From Erigeron canadensis (taxonomy: Eukaryota; Streptophyta; Magnoliopsida; Asterales; Asteraceae), in contig NC_057766.1 in assembly GCF_010389155.1 (NCBI RefSeq), forward strand, positions 36,465,516-36,529,515: a stretch of 64,000 nt of DNA, given 5' to 3'. A model generated the notes under the pieces. The model did not search any database, was not told where the DNA came from, and was given only the letters and a program-made list of their open reading frames with translations. Within the stretch, counting starts at the first letter, position 1, and each line of letters starts with the position of its first letter. The position numbers were made by a program, and so were the translations under genes. This document shows, piece after piece, positions 50,207 through 61,890 of this stretch.

Positions 50207-50414
50207 TAAGAAGCGTATCGCTTATTGCATAGCGTTAAAGCCTATTCAGGTTTTTCAAGGTGTCCGGATGAGAGCGTTTGAGAAAGACCTTATTTGCTAT
50301 TTGGGAGAGAATAAGTTTAAGACCCCTCTTGTAATAAGTAATCTGTTATATTTGAACAGAACCAGAAGCAACTTGATTTTTACAAAAATGAAATGATTAC
50401 ATTAGCATTACCAT

Positions 50415-50601
50415 TATAAACGGTAGATTGATAGAAACCGTCTGATCCCATGTACCGAATTGATACCCACATAACCCCTAGCAGGGATAGTGTCAAAGTA
50501 ATTCAACCACTTACATTTAATTTTGCCTCTGGCAAGATTCGAACCCAGGTTGCTCTTAAAAAGTGGCAGCTGGTGGCCAACTTTTCTACGAAGAGTTGGT
50601 T
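50415..50601 (-). mobile_element. tRNA-derived SINE, 187 bp, with TSD
   Basis: On the minus strand a tRNA-like head (GTTGGCCACCAGCTG, then box B GGTTCGAATCTTGCC) precedes a body ending near GACGGTTTCTATC. The 13-bp repeat TTAGCATTACCAT flanks it exactly (50402-50414 and 50602-50614). A SINE of the same general layout is at 40643-40840. Confidence 0.85.
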
Positions 50602-50614
50602 TTAGCATTACCAT

Positions 50615-51675
50615 CATGTCATCAACTTAATGGTAATTAGTTAGAACTAACAATTACACAAGGCTTTTCAACACCATTTTTCTTCTACTTCGATGTTGAA
50701 TACACAGTGAAAAGTAAAGAATTATATGCAACTCTTGTAGCAGGCCACCAGTAGGTTATACCAGACAATACCTAATCGTAAATTTGACTATTTAAATGCA
50801 GCTATTATCAATGGAAAGTTATCTCAGAGTAACTTCATGATATCTAACTAAGCAAAGATTCATGGTGTGCTATGTAAATAGTCATGGTGTTCTATATGAA
50901 TTGGAATAACCATGAGAACTTTTAGATTATAACTTGATGTTATGTGAATATATAGTTCTCACATGAACCTTACCCTATATACTCGTATCTCCTTAGAAGC
51001 AATAGATGTTACTTTTATCTGGTGGGACAGGGGTCGTTGACAAACATCGTGGTCATCTTAACAAAGGGGAAATGAGCAAGGGCCAAGGGAGATAAGAAAT
51101 GGATGTGATACAGTGGTTTCCAAATCTCAATTAAATGAAGATGCAAAATTTATAATGTACCAGAGAAAGGTATTAATTTCTTGTAGCCCATGAAGGAAGT
51201 TTTTCCTTCAGTAATACCAAATTATGTATGATACCTAGATGGTGGTGAAGCATAGACTCTGTCAAAAGTTGTCATCCTTACCTGAGGGAGCGGCCTCCTT
51301 ATAACCTTATTTAAACCATAGATGGATGGACCAAGTTGCTGCTATACCTCTCCTTAACCAAAAGCTACATGTATCAACGTCAAAAACCTTCTTTAGTTCT
51401 ATTCAGTTTGAATACAAAATCGCAGGTACACAAGATGATGAAGTCAAATATCATTGATGCACATGGAGGACTACTTGGCACAGTGGCGGCACATGGTAGC
51501 TGAGGTGGAAGCAGTTTTTGACTTGGTGATAAGAGTTATTAGTGTAGCTAGTTTTTTATGCAAGTTTGTTAGTTATTTTGTTAGTGGTAGTGCTGGGCTC
51601 ATATGCCTATTTATTTGTAAGGTGTTTGTTTAATTTTAATCAATGCTATTCGATGAAAATGCGAAGACGCTCGTT
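50615..51675. other. Intergenic, left flank of the Copia element
   Basis: No gene recognised. Nothing beyond scattered short open frames is visible. Confidence 0.45.
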
Positions 51676-51680
51676 TGATG

Positions 51681-52029
51681 TGTTAGACGTATGTTGTCTT
51701 AGTCCCACTAAAAGGCTACATAAAACAGAAGCATCTAAATGGCAGCAGGCCTTATTAGATGGGCTGTTGTGCAGCCAGGCCTTAATTAAATTATAGGTCG
51801 CTTATTAGGTTACTTGGAGAATAAGGTTTAGGATTTAAACCCTAATTGTGTAGCCTATATATACTCAGCTCTTGTACATGTAATGATGATCACTCAATAA
51901 AATACCCTAGTTGCCCCGTGGATTAGTTCACACACATCGTGTGAGATACCACGTAATATCCTGTGTCCCTTTTTTAATTTCCAGCATCTTTACTGTTCTT
52001 ATTCTATTTTGTGTGTGTCAAACCTAACA
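51681..52029 (+). repeat. 5' LTR of the Copia element
   Basis: Starts TGTTAGACG and ends CCTAACA. Carries a TATA box (TATATATA at about 51856) and a polyadenylation signal (AATAAA at about 51896), which place U3 and R/U5. Confidence 0.95.
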
Positions 52030-52155
52030 ACTGGTATCAGAGCTAGGTCACACTTACAGAAAACATCCACCACAGCCGCCAGAAACAGCAGCCAAACACA
52101 CCTTTGCTGTGTTTTTTCATTGTCTTTCTGATCTGGTCATTTTAAAGCTTTTGAG

Positions 52156-53298
52156 ATGACAGACAACGGAAAAATTAAGATTGAAAAGTTTGATGGGCAA
52201 GATTTTGGTTGGTGGAAGATGCAGATAGAGGATTTGTTATGTCAGAAAGATCTACTCCCAGTTCTAGAAGATGAGAATCCCGAAGGTACTAAAGAAGAAG
52301 ACTGGAAAGCCATGGATAGAAAGGCGTTATCAGTCACCAGGTTTGCTCTTTCTAAGAATGTTGCTTTTAACATAGTGAAAGAGACCACTGCAAAGGGGCT
52401 GATGACAACTTTATCAAATATGTATGAGAAACCTTTAGCTTCAAACAAGGTATTCTTGATTAGGCAATTGGTGAATACTCGTATGGGAGAAGGTGTATCT
52501 GGTCTCACTCATATCAATGATTTTAATGCTGTTATATCCCGGTTACAATCTGTTGACATTGAATTTGATGATGAGGTACAAGTTTTGCTTCTTTTATCTT
52601 CGTTACCGGATAGTTGGTCAGGATGCGTCACCGCCATTAGTGGTTCATCTAGGAGCACTGCTCTCACGTTTGATGGAATTCGTGACTCTATTCTAGGTGA
52701 AGACATTAGAAGAAAAAGTACAGGGGAATCATCTAGTGCTCTGCTTAACACCGAGGGAAAACATGAGAGAAGAGGTAGAAACAGAGAGAAAGGGAACAGT
52801 CGGGGGAGGTCGAAATCCAAGAAAAGGGGAAATTTAAAGCCGAGAAATGATATTACTTGTTGGAATTGCAAGGAGAAAGGGCATTTCAGCAGCCAATGTC
52901 CGATACCACATGGTGATAAAAGCAAGAAAGAAATGAACATTGCCATTGCTTCAGATGATTCTGATGATGCTTTGGTCTTATGTGTAGAGGATACAACTGA
53001 GTCTTGGATTATGGACTCTGGTGCATCATTACATGCGACTTCCAGCACTAAGAATATGAAGAATCTCAGGATAGGTGACTTTGGCAAGGTAAAACTTGCA
53101 AATAATCACACTTTACAGATTACTGGGATGGGGGTCATTGATCTGAAAATTTCTTTAGGCACGATTTGGACATTGAAAAATGTCAGAGTTATCCCTAAGC
53201 TAAGGAGGAAATTGATTTCTATTGGGCAGTTAGATAATGAGGGTTATGCGTTACGTTCGGGGGTGGACAGTGGAAAGTCGTCAAGGGTAACATGGTAA
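52156..53298 (+). pseudogene. Copia gag and protease coding region
   Basis: The frame starts at ATG 52156, 127 bp past the LTR. It encodes the Gag domain of Copia elements (IEKFDGQDFGWWKMQIEDLL), a basic stretch (RRGRNREKGNSRGRSKSKKR), a zinc knuckle CWNCKEKGHFSSQC (CX2CX4HX4C) at about residues 235-248, and the aspartic protease site WIMDSGASLHAT near residue 285. It leaves the correct frame at a G run at 53259-53263, where a one-base change shifts it to an early stop at 53298. Gag assembles virus-like particles inside the cell. Confidence 0.93.
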
Positions 53299-54289
53299 TT
53301 GCCAAGGGAAAGAAAAGGGGTACTTTGTATATGGTTGAGGTTCCTGCAGATAGTGCAAATGCAGTTACAGATGAGTCGAGTATGTCAAGGTTGTGGCATC
53401 AACGACTAGGCCATATGAGTGATAAAGGGATGAAAATGCTTGTTTCCAGAGGAAAACTTCCAGAGTTGAAGAAAGTCGAGTCCGGGTTTTGTGAACCATG
53501 TGTTTTTGGTAAAAAGAAAAGGGTATCTTTCACAAAAATAGGGCAGACTCCGAAAGCTCAGAAACTAGAGCTTATTCATACAGATGTGTATGGACCAACT
53601 TCAACACCTTCTTGGGGAGGATCACACTACTATGTCACTTTCATCGATGATTCAACACGAAAGGTTTGGGTTTATTTTCTTAAGCATAAATCCGATGTTT
53701 TTTCTATATTTAAGAAATGGAAAACCGCCGTTGAACTTGAAACTGATTTAAAGGTTAAATGTGTGAAATCGGATAACGGAGGAGAATATGCCAGCCAGGA
53801 CTTTTTGATTATTGTGCTGAATATGGAATTTGAATGATAAAGATTGTACCGGGTACACCTCAGCAAAATGGGGTTGCTGAGAGAATGAACAGGACTTTGA
53901 ACGAAAGAGCAAGAAGCATGAGAATCAATGCAGTTCTTCCGAAAAAGTTCTGGGCAGAAGCAGTAAAAACTGTTGCCTATTTGATCAACCTGGGATTATC
54001 AGCACCGTTAGGTTTCAAAATACCGCAAGAAGAATGGAAAGGGAAGGCAGTCAGTTATGAGCATCTAAATTTTTTTAGGTGTAGTGCATATGATATCATT
54101 AAAGATCGTGACAAGCTGGATGCAAAAGCAAAGAAATATATTTTCATCGGTTATGGTTCAGATAGCATGGGCTACCGGCTTTGGGATTCTGAAAGCAGAA
54201 AGGTGGTCAGGAGTAAGCATGCTACTTTTAATGAGGCTGAATTGTATAAAGATAGAAGTAATTCAAACTCCGAGGTTCAGAAACAATAG
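53292..54289 (+). pseudogene. Copia integrase region, frameshifted
   Basis: Continues the polyprotein in another frame. It contains the GAG-pre-integrase zinc region (HQRLGHMSDKGMKML, CEPCVFGKKKR) and the integrase core (LIHTDVYGPT, FIDDSTRKVWVY, VKSDNGGEY, TPQQNGVAERMNRT) with its DDE residues. A second shift occurs at the T run 53802-53806, closely followed by TGA at 53831-53833; the remainder (53834-54289) is in the third frame. TAG at 54287-54289 and TGA at 54299-54301 interrupt the linker before RT. Confidence 0.92.
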
Positions 54290-56086
54290 GTTGAAGATTG
54301 AGACAAAGAAGAAGATACCCGAACCAGAAACTGATACAAATGTCGACATAGTACCAGAATTTGAAAATGGTGACGATGGTGACGATGCTGAGTCAGTGGG
54401 AGCTCAGATTCTGAAGAACAACAATCTGACCAGACTCCTAAAAATTGGGTTAGGAGATCCACCAGAGCTACAAAGCCTATACAGAGATTCAGCCCTTCGA
54501 TGAATTACCTTCTTTTGATAGAAAATGGCGAACCAGAAAGTTATTCTGAGGCAATTAAGTTAAAAGATTCAGTCAAGTGGAAATCCGCAGCAAAGGATGA
54601 GATGAGCTCTTTAATGAAGAACAAGACATGGTTTCTTACTAAGCTTCCGCAAGGCAAAAGGGATCTACAGAGTAAATGGGTCTTCAGAATCAAGGAGGAA
54701 CATGATGGATCAAAACGGTACAAAGCAAGATTAGTTGTTAAGGGTTTTCAGCAGAAAAGGGGAGTTGATTATGACGCAATCTTCTCCCCGGTGGTGAAAA
54801 TGGTGACTATCAGGTTAGTACTAAGTATCGTAGCAGCAGAAAATCTATATTTAGAGCAGCTAGATGTGAAAACAGCATTCCTTCATGGTGATCTTGATGA
54901 AGATATTTACATGGAACAACCCGAAGGTTTTCAGGTTGTTGGAAAAGAAGATTCAGTCTGCAAATTAAATAAAAGCTTGTACGGTTTGAAGCAAGCTCCA
55001 AGACAGTGGTACATGAAGTTTGATAGCTTTATGGAGAAGTCTGGATACAAGAGATGTGAGATGGATCATTGTTGCTATTTGAAGAAGTTCAGCAACTCTT
55101 ATATTATCTTGCTTCTATATGTGGATGATATGTTAATTGCAGGCGGAGATATGAATCTGATAAGCAAGTTAAAGAAACAAATGTCCGAGGTATTCGAAAT
55201 GAAAGACTTGGGTCCAGCCAAACAGATACTTGGGATGAGCATTGCTAGAAACAAGAAGGTTGGTTCATTGGCACTATCCCAAGAGAAATACATTGGGAAA
55301 GTGCTAGACAGATTCAAGATGAACAACGAAAAGACGAAGCCTAGAAATACTCCATTGGGAAGTCACTTAAAGCTTACTAAAGATCAATGTCCTAAATCTG
55401 AAGAAGAAAGAACAGAAATGGCTAATATTCCTTACGCATCAGCAGTCGGTAGTCTCATGTATGCCATGGTCTGTACTCGACCAGATATTGCTTATGCAGT
55501 AGGAGTGATTAGTCGGTTTATGTCGGATCCGGGAAGAGAACATTGGGAAGCAGTCAAGTGGGTACTCAGATACTTGAAGGGTACACAATCTATGGGTTTA
55601 TGTTTCAGAAAAGGGGATGCTATCCTTAAAGGATATAGTGATGCTGATTTGGGTGGTTGTAAAGGGACATTTAAAAGTACTACGGGGTATGTCTTTACAG
55701 TAGGAGGAACAGCAGTTAGTTGGATGTCTAGACTTCAGAAAAGTGTGGCTCTATCGATGACCGAGGCTGAGTATATGGCCATTGCAGAAGCGAGCAAAGA
55801 ACTAGTTTGGTTGAAGACTTTTCTTGAAGAATTAGGTAAACAACAATCTGCCTATACACTGTTTTGTGACAACGAAAGTGCTGTAAAACTTGCTAAAAAT
55901 CCAGTCTATCATGGAAAGACCAAACACATTGGAATGCGGTATCATTTTGTCAGAGGATTAATCAGTGATGGCACTATCACTTTGATGAATATTTCTGGTG
56001 CAAAGAATCCTGCAGACATGTTTACTAAACCAGTGGTGTTTGAGAAGTTGAAGCTATGCATAGCTTCAGCTGGCCTTCAGGAATAA
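54290..56086 (+). pseudogene. Copia reverse transcriptase and RNase H region
   Basis: The stretch 54500-56086 is open for 528 codons. It includes the RT core (QLDVKTAFLHGDLDEDIYME, LYGLKQAPRQWY, the catalytic YVDDMLIAG) and RNase H (YSDADLGGC, STTGYVFTVGG, SMTEAEYMA, CDNESAVKLA). It ends at 56086, 119 bp before the right LTR. The same frame extends upstream to 54290 but with stops, so the intact enzyme could not be made as part of the full polyprotein. All catalytic RT residues are retained. Confidence 0.93.
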
Positions 56087-56205
56087 GTAGAGAAGGCAAG
56101 GTAACTAGGGAGCATTGAAGAAGAGTATGGTTCTTATTACAGATGTACAGAAGAGATTGAAGATAGATGGTGCAGTTCGAGGTCTGAAGACACCAAGTGG
56201 GAGAT

Positions 56206-56554
56206 TGTTAGGCGTATGTTGTCTTAGGCCCACTAAAAGGATACATAAAACAGAAGCATCTAAATGGCAACAAGCCTTATTAGATGGGCTGCTGTGCAAC
56301 CAGGCCTTAATTAAATTATAGGTCGCTTATTAGGTTACTTGGAGAACAAGGTTTAGGGTTTAAACCCTAATTGTGTAGCCTATATATACTCAGCTCTTGT
56401 ACATGTAATGATGATCACTCAATAAAATACCCTAGTTGCCCCGTGGATTAGTTCACACACATCGTGTGAGATGCCACGTAATATCTAGTGTCCCTTTTTT
56501 AATTTCCAGCATCTTTACTGTTCTTATTCTGTTTTGTGTGTGTCAAACCTAACA
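56206..56554 (+). repeat. 3' LTR of the Copia element
   Basis: Same length as the left LTR and about 96% identical by eye. The purine-rich tract lies immediately upstream, and TSD TGATG immediately downstream. Confidence 0.95.
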
Positions 56555-56559
56555 TGATG

Positions 56560-58145
56560 ATCACAATATTTTGTTGCATGGAACTATACCTCTGCAATCA
56601 AAGACTTTATGCAATTTTTGGATATTCACGATGACCTGGCTCTAGAATGGATTGTCCGCGAGATCTTATCAATTACTCGCTATGTAATGTTACTCGTTGT
56701 ACCAGTGATAGATACATATACATTCATTACTTTAAAATGACCAACCGATAATTGCAGGATTTATTTTGCCGCTTTATAACTTCACTTGTATTTTTTGGCA
56801 GCATAATCTTCCAAATGTACAGATTTGACTGAATTTGGATGCTGCAAGTCTCTACTGCTTTCGTTTGTATGAAAATCTTCATATTTAAAGTGTCATATCT
56901 TAGCATTATATGGGCTGTTTAATTCAGTGGTAGAAGTAGGATTCAAAATTAGATTCCTCAATCAATTCAAGGTTATATCTTACCCATCATTCTTTTATTC
57001 ATCGTAATTTCAGCAGCATTGACTTTGGTTGACAAAGATTTATATGTTTTTCATTATCAAATGGTGTTATAGACATAATTTTTTTCTATTTGTCTAAAAT
57101 ACAACATGTTTGCATCTGTTCTGCAGCGAATTTGGCCATAGACTCTTAAGTTAGCTGCTACATATAGACTTGTTTTTTGTTGTTCCATTATAATGGCGTG
57201 GTTCGGTTTTTCCAGTTTCGTTTTCACAATCACAGATTTGTGATATCACATCCACGAATCTTCTCTGGTCAACGCTTCCAACCTTTCATTACCGTTGACT
57301 TTTTCCATCAAACGTTAGTTGTCAATTTTGACTAACATGCATGTCTTGGATAGAAATAGGATAACAACCTAAGAGATGGGGGTGGCATATAGAGTCTGAA
57401 ATGAGTTGGGATATGATAAAGCAAAGTGAAATCATGTGAGAGTTTGACATGTGTGTACATTATCATTTGAATGGTTGGCTCATTTTCACCTTTCTCTCAC
57501 GAGCTTCTTGCCCTCTTTATCTTCCATAGTCACACACAAACAGTTGATTAATGCTTAAGCACCTCAGGGTTCATGTGCATATACCTAGGCTTCTTCTACA
57601 AGTATGATTTCTAATGTTATTGCTTTCGGATATATAATTTCATTTCTATTAATCAATGGGGATAATATCCGTACATTACCCAAGTTCGGTCGCCTGACAA
57701 ACTACTCATAGTGTATATTTATCACTAAAAGTAGACAAAATAGCCACATATAAACACACACACACAAAAAAAAAAAAATTTAATTAAAAAAAAAAAATAG
57801 GAATAGCTTTTATTGATATGATCTTAAAAAAGTTACATCAGTTCATATTTTGTAGGTTTCAGATTTAGACAAAATAGACACACACAAAAAATAAAAAATA
57901 AATTTTTTTTACCGTTAGTTCATATTCCTTTTGTTATGTAATCAAACTAAATGTTTTTTAACCCAATTAAATGTCGTGTTTTCGGACGGTTTAGTTGAGG
58001 GTTTTTCTTTTCTACTAGGTATTGAAGGTGAGAAAACTCTATAATGCGGACCCGGTTAAGACAATGTAAGCTAAATCCTCTGTTGCGAGCAGATGATCCA
58101 CATCTTTCAAAAATAAAAAATAATATATATATATATAACACTCCA
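56560..58145. other. Intergenic between the Copia element and the foldback element
   Basis: No gene recognised. The stretch 56560-56720 has an open phrase (DFMQFLDIHDDLALEWIV) but no splice partners or family. At 58045-58110 a segment resembles 11400-11475 and may be part of a dispersed repeat. Confidence 0.35.
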
Positions 58146-58516
58146 GTGAGAACAGTCTTAAAATAAGAACAGTGAGAACACTTAAAAAACATCATTTTGA
58201 TGCATTAAAAGTCCATAAAACTAACATAGTACTTAACTAATTATCATTATTTAAGTGTATAACAACACATTGGTCTGTCAAAATCAAGAAAATCATGTTT
58301 TTTGTTTTGTGCATCCATCTTGGATGCATATTCTTCAAAATAATGCATCCACCAAAAAACATGATTTTTTCGATTTTGACGGATCAATGTGTTGTTAAAC
58401 ACTTAAATAATGATAATTAGTTAAGCACTATGTTAGTTTTATGGACTTTTAATGCATCAAAATGATATTTTTTAAGTGTTCTCACCGTTATTTTAAAACT
58501 GTTCTTATTTGATTGT

Positions 58517-58520
<4 letters not shown>
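58146..58520. mobile_element. Foldback element with ~160-bp inverted repeats
   Basis: The left arm (58146-58305: GTGAGAACAG ... GAGAACACTTAAAAAACATC ... TTAAGTGTATAACAACACAT) reappears as its reverse complement at about 58355-58520, more than 90% identical. A short spacer with TGCATCCATCTTGGATGCA lies between them. Long inverted repeats without coding capacity fit a MULE-type or foldback MITE. It is bordered by AT microsatellites on both sides, which hides any TSD. Confidence 0.8.

Positions 58521-58577
<57 letters not shown>
58521..58577. repeat. AT microsatellite, about 28 units
   Basis: An uninterrupted AT run directly abuts the right arm of the foldback element. A shorter AT run lies on the other side (58122-58137), suggesting insertion into an AT repeat. 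Confidence 0.95.
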
Positions 58578-58580
<3 letters not shown>

Positions 58581-59933
58581 TATCTCAATGCTACCAATTA
58601 CGCCTTTGGACTTCGCAAGAAACTATAACATGTCAAATTATTAACATTTCAAGTTTTCAACTCTCGTAAATACTAATGTATCGATATAAATACTACTACT
58701 ATTAAATCTTTATGTCAATTTGGGTTTAAGCCCAAAAAAAGATGCTTATTAAGTATTGACAATTAACTCTTTTTTTTATATATATAAAAGTGCCTACTTT
58801 GCGATGACACTATGTTGACTTATTAGCTATACTTACTATGAAAGCGACCTTCGAATTATCTTTCTAATAAACATAAGAAAATCGGATCAATGATCATCAT
58901 CAACTTCCTCATAATCAAATTAAGTAACATCTTTTATCGTCACTTTATGATTGAGGGAGCCATCACGAAAGAAAAGACTTCACCATATAATACCATTTAA
59001 TTATATTACTCATGCTTTTATAAAGTTAAACCATATATAACTCATAGTCTGATAATACTTAGTATATATTTTTATATCGTAAAACTACATCATTAAAGCT
59101 TTAATTTGTTTTTTTCCTGAGTATAATACTACTTTGCAGTAATCGGGGGCACGTTTAGAACACTCACGTCAACCCGTAATAGTTATTGCTCGAAATGCAT
59201 CATCTTAAAAGAAAAAATAAATTACGTACATCATTAAGCCAAACACATGATGTTGTAATGTAATGCAACCAATCTAAGTAACCAAGTCAAGTATAGACCA
59301 CGTAAAGTGAATTCATTACTAATCATTTTGTGCCACCTCCATTAGATTTAATTAATGTGGTTTATATTCAATATTAAAATTATATATTATATACCTCTAT
59401 TAAGAGGATTGAACTGATGAACAATAAAGTAAGCTGGCAGGTAGTTACGTAGCTGCATGCTAGCTTGCTTATTTTTTTTTAAATGTATATATTTAATATT
59501 TAATATGTTAAATTTTTTTAACGATTTATCATATTGTTTTTATTCGTCTATCTTTATTTTGATTTGGTTCCTTCATATTCTTTTTATAATTGTTTTATTT
59601 ACTATGTTTTTCAAATTCTTTTAAAAAATAAATTTATGTATTTAATATGACAAAATTTTAAGCATGGTTATTTTATTGCTTTTTTTATGGGGTTTTTTTT
59701 CATTTCAATTTTTACGTCTCACCCCGTATTACATTTCGGATTTTACCACATCGTCACCCTTTTTGGTTTTTCTTGCGCAACTGCCTGTCACTTTGTTGTT
59801 TTTTTTTTTAATTAAATAAAAACATATGTGTTTAGTATGCAAACTTTTAAATGGGTTTATCATATTTATGTATGTTTGGTATAATAAATGTAGACATATA
59901 TATTTATATTCTTTATTATGTTTTTAGTTGTCT
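58578..59933. other. Intergenic AT-rich stretch
   Basis: No gene recognised. The right part, from about 59460, may belong to the Helitron that ends at 60454, whose start was not located. Confidence 0.4.
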
Positions 59934-59941
59934 GTCAACCT

Positions 59942-60349
59942 CATTGTTTTAAATACCGGTATTTTGGTCGTGCCGGTCGGGTACCTGGTACCGGTATTAC
60001 CGGCTTCAATTTATCGAAAATAGTCAACATACAAGTACAATCCACTCAAAAATAATATCAAATAGGTATTTGTATTTCATAACAAAGTATAAATTTTAAA
60101 GTTTACAAATAACAAAACATAACATTAAAGTATCAAAAAAATAATTTTAAAAACAAATTAAAAAAAAAATCAAAATACCGTTATTACCATTCCGGTAATA
60201 CCAAAAAATACCAGAAATACCGGAAATACTGGCCGGTATTGAGTAGTGAAAATATCAGACAAAATACCGGGATAGTTGTACCGGGGTACCACCCGGCATC
60301 CAGTATTCCGGGTAATACCGGCCGGTACGTACCGATATTTAAAACACTG
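59942..60349. mobile_element. hAT-type MITE, 408 bp, TSD GTCAACCT
   Basis: Ends are inverted repeats: left CATTGTTTTAAATACCGGTA and right complement CAGTGTTTTAAATATCGGTA. The 8-bp direct repeat GTCAACCT (59934-59941, 60350-60357) is the target size of hAT elements. The interior is unusually rich in ACCGGTA/TACCGG phrases and non-coding. Confidence 0.85.
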
Positions 60350-60422
60350 GTCAACCTGCTTGGTCTTTTTGTTTTATATCGTAAACATTTGAACATAATC
60401 GTACACCTAAATACGATAGTTG

Positions 60423-60454
60423 AAGCCCGCAATGCGGGCTTATAAACCCACTAG
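60423..60454 (+). mobile_element. Helitron 3' terminus
   Basis: AAGCCCGC AAT GCGGGCTT forms a perfect 8-bp stem with a 3-base loop (60423-60441). Then come ATAAACCCA and CTAG at 60451-60454, with T following, the classic Helitron 3' end. The hAT MITE at 59942-60349 would be inside this element. A 5' end was not found with confidence. Confidence 0.7.
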
Positions 60455-61649
60455 TTAATAATAATCTGGCGCTTGAGTTTCCACTTTCCAATAACTTTTT
60501 TACGTACGAATCTTTTCACTGTAATTTATCTTCTGACTAGAAATTTTACAGCAATCAACTAGAGCGATTCATATGTGAAATGCATGGATTATTGTCAAAT
60601 ACATAATGTACAACAACAAAAGAATATATATTCCTTCCGTTCCATTTTAAATTTTGTATTTGAGTAAAGGTACGTGTTTTTTGCTAACTAAATTAAGGTA
60701 TTTGTTTTTATATCTCAAAAAGGAATTTCAACACGTCTGTTTCACATTTCAGTATTTATTTAGCATGCTCTCTATTGTTTTCTAGTTCAATCAATCAGCC
60801 GAAAATAACATCGTAATCTGTGATATAGATTAATCTTTCGACTCAATGAATAACATTACAATCTTTCGGCTATATTCCTCCTTTTTTATTCTGGATTTTC
60901 TTGTTATTGTTGATACCAAAGTCTAAGGATAAATTACATTCTGTCATGATTAAGTTTTGTCACGAAGTTTTTTTATGTCATACTTAGAGAAAATGATAAG
61001 TATATTGGTAATATATACAAAAGGGTATGACAGATAAATTAAAGTTTTGTCATGAAGTTTTATTTTATTTTAGTTGTCATTGTTAGAGAAAATGACAAGT
61101 ATATATTTTGGCAATATTCATAAAAGGTATGAAAGTTGATGCTGGGAAAATGACCAAAACCGGTGGTCTTAAATTTTGTTTTTATATATATAACAAAAAC
61201 CAAGTTTGTCAAGTATTAGTAGACACCCTTTAAACAAATTTTACGCTTACACGTACGTAATTTGTTTTACTAAAAAATTAAGGATTAGAATGCAATTCTT
61301 ATTATTATTTTTTTCATTTGATGATGAAGGAGTATGTTTCCATTAGAAAGTTACCGACAGAAAAAAAAACTATACAAATTTTTTTATATGATTTCGTTAA
61401 ATAAATAAGAGCTTCAAATACAAATATTTTACATCTCTTGTGTTTTGGAGAATGAGATGTCGTCTGTTTCACAATTGTTACTTTCTCAGATAGCTAATAA
61501 TTTGGAAGTCCCACGTTGATAATTAAGTGGATATATAGCTCAGTAATGAATTCATCTGTATGGTAACTAGAGTTATTAGTTAGATTTGTAAGCTATAAAA
61601 GCGATTAGTTAGAACGTTGGATTTTTTTTAAGATGTTTGATATGGTATC
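60455..61649. other. Intergenic
   Basis: No gene recognised. Contains an imperfect tandem duplication at 60950-61133, listed separately. Confidence 0.45.
60950..61133. repeat. Imperfect tandem duplication of ~90 bp
   Basis: TTAAGTTTTGTCACGAAGTT ... TTAGAGAAAATGATAAGTAT ... AAAAGGGTATGA at 60950-61035 recurs with small changes at 61038-61133. Non-coding. Confidence 0.6.
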
Positions 61650-61652
61650 TAA

Positions 61653-61890
61653 CGCTGTATTGTTTAGTTAACTTAAGAGAGGAAAGGAGAAGAGAAGGAA
61701 AAAAAGTTTTCCTTCCCAATCACCTCAAAAATGAGAGGAAAACTTTTTAAACACAAAATAACTACACTCCCCCTTCTAATCCTTTTCACTCCTTCCCTTT
61801 CCACACTTCAAAAAATCTAAAGAATGTATTTTATAATTTTTCCCTCTTTTCTCCTTTCCTTTCCACCTCTAAATAAACTAAACAATACAG
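61653..61890. mobile_element. Tourist-like MITE, 238 bp, TSD TAA
   Basis: The left end has CTGTATTGTTTAGTTAACTT then AGAGAGGAAAGGAGAA, and the complement of the right end has CTGTATTGTTTAGTTTATTT then AGAGGTGGAAAGG, so the ends are extended inverted repeats. TAA flanks both sides (61650-61652, 61891-61893). Purine-rich ends like these are common among plant Tourist elements. No coding capacity. Confidence 0.65.

Larger units (their letters stand above)
51681..56554 (+). mobile_element. Ty1/Copia LTR retrotransposon, full length, 4874 bp
   Basis: Two 349-bp LTRs (51681-52029, 56206-56554) begin TGTTAG and end CTAACA. The element is flanked by the 5-bp repeat TGATG (51676-51680, 56555-56559). 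A primer-binding site for initiator Met-tRNA (TGGTATCAGAGC) starts two bases after the left LTR, and a purine-rich tract (AAGTGGGAGA) precedes the right LTR. The gene order gag, protease, integrase, RT, RNase H is that of Copia, with Tnt1/Tork-like sequence. I count about 13 differences between the LTRs (roughly 4%), so the insertion is not very recent. The internal coding region has two frameshifts and several stops, so it is not autonomous now. Confidence 0.97.

Noticed and set aside
52509..53087. 192-codon open frame on the minus strand of gag
   Set aside because: Antisense shadow of the Copia gag region with no recognisable protein.
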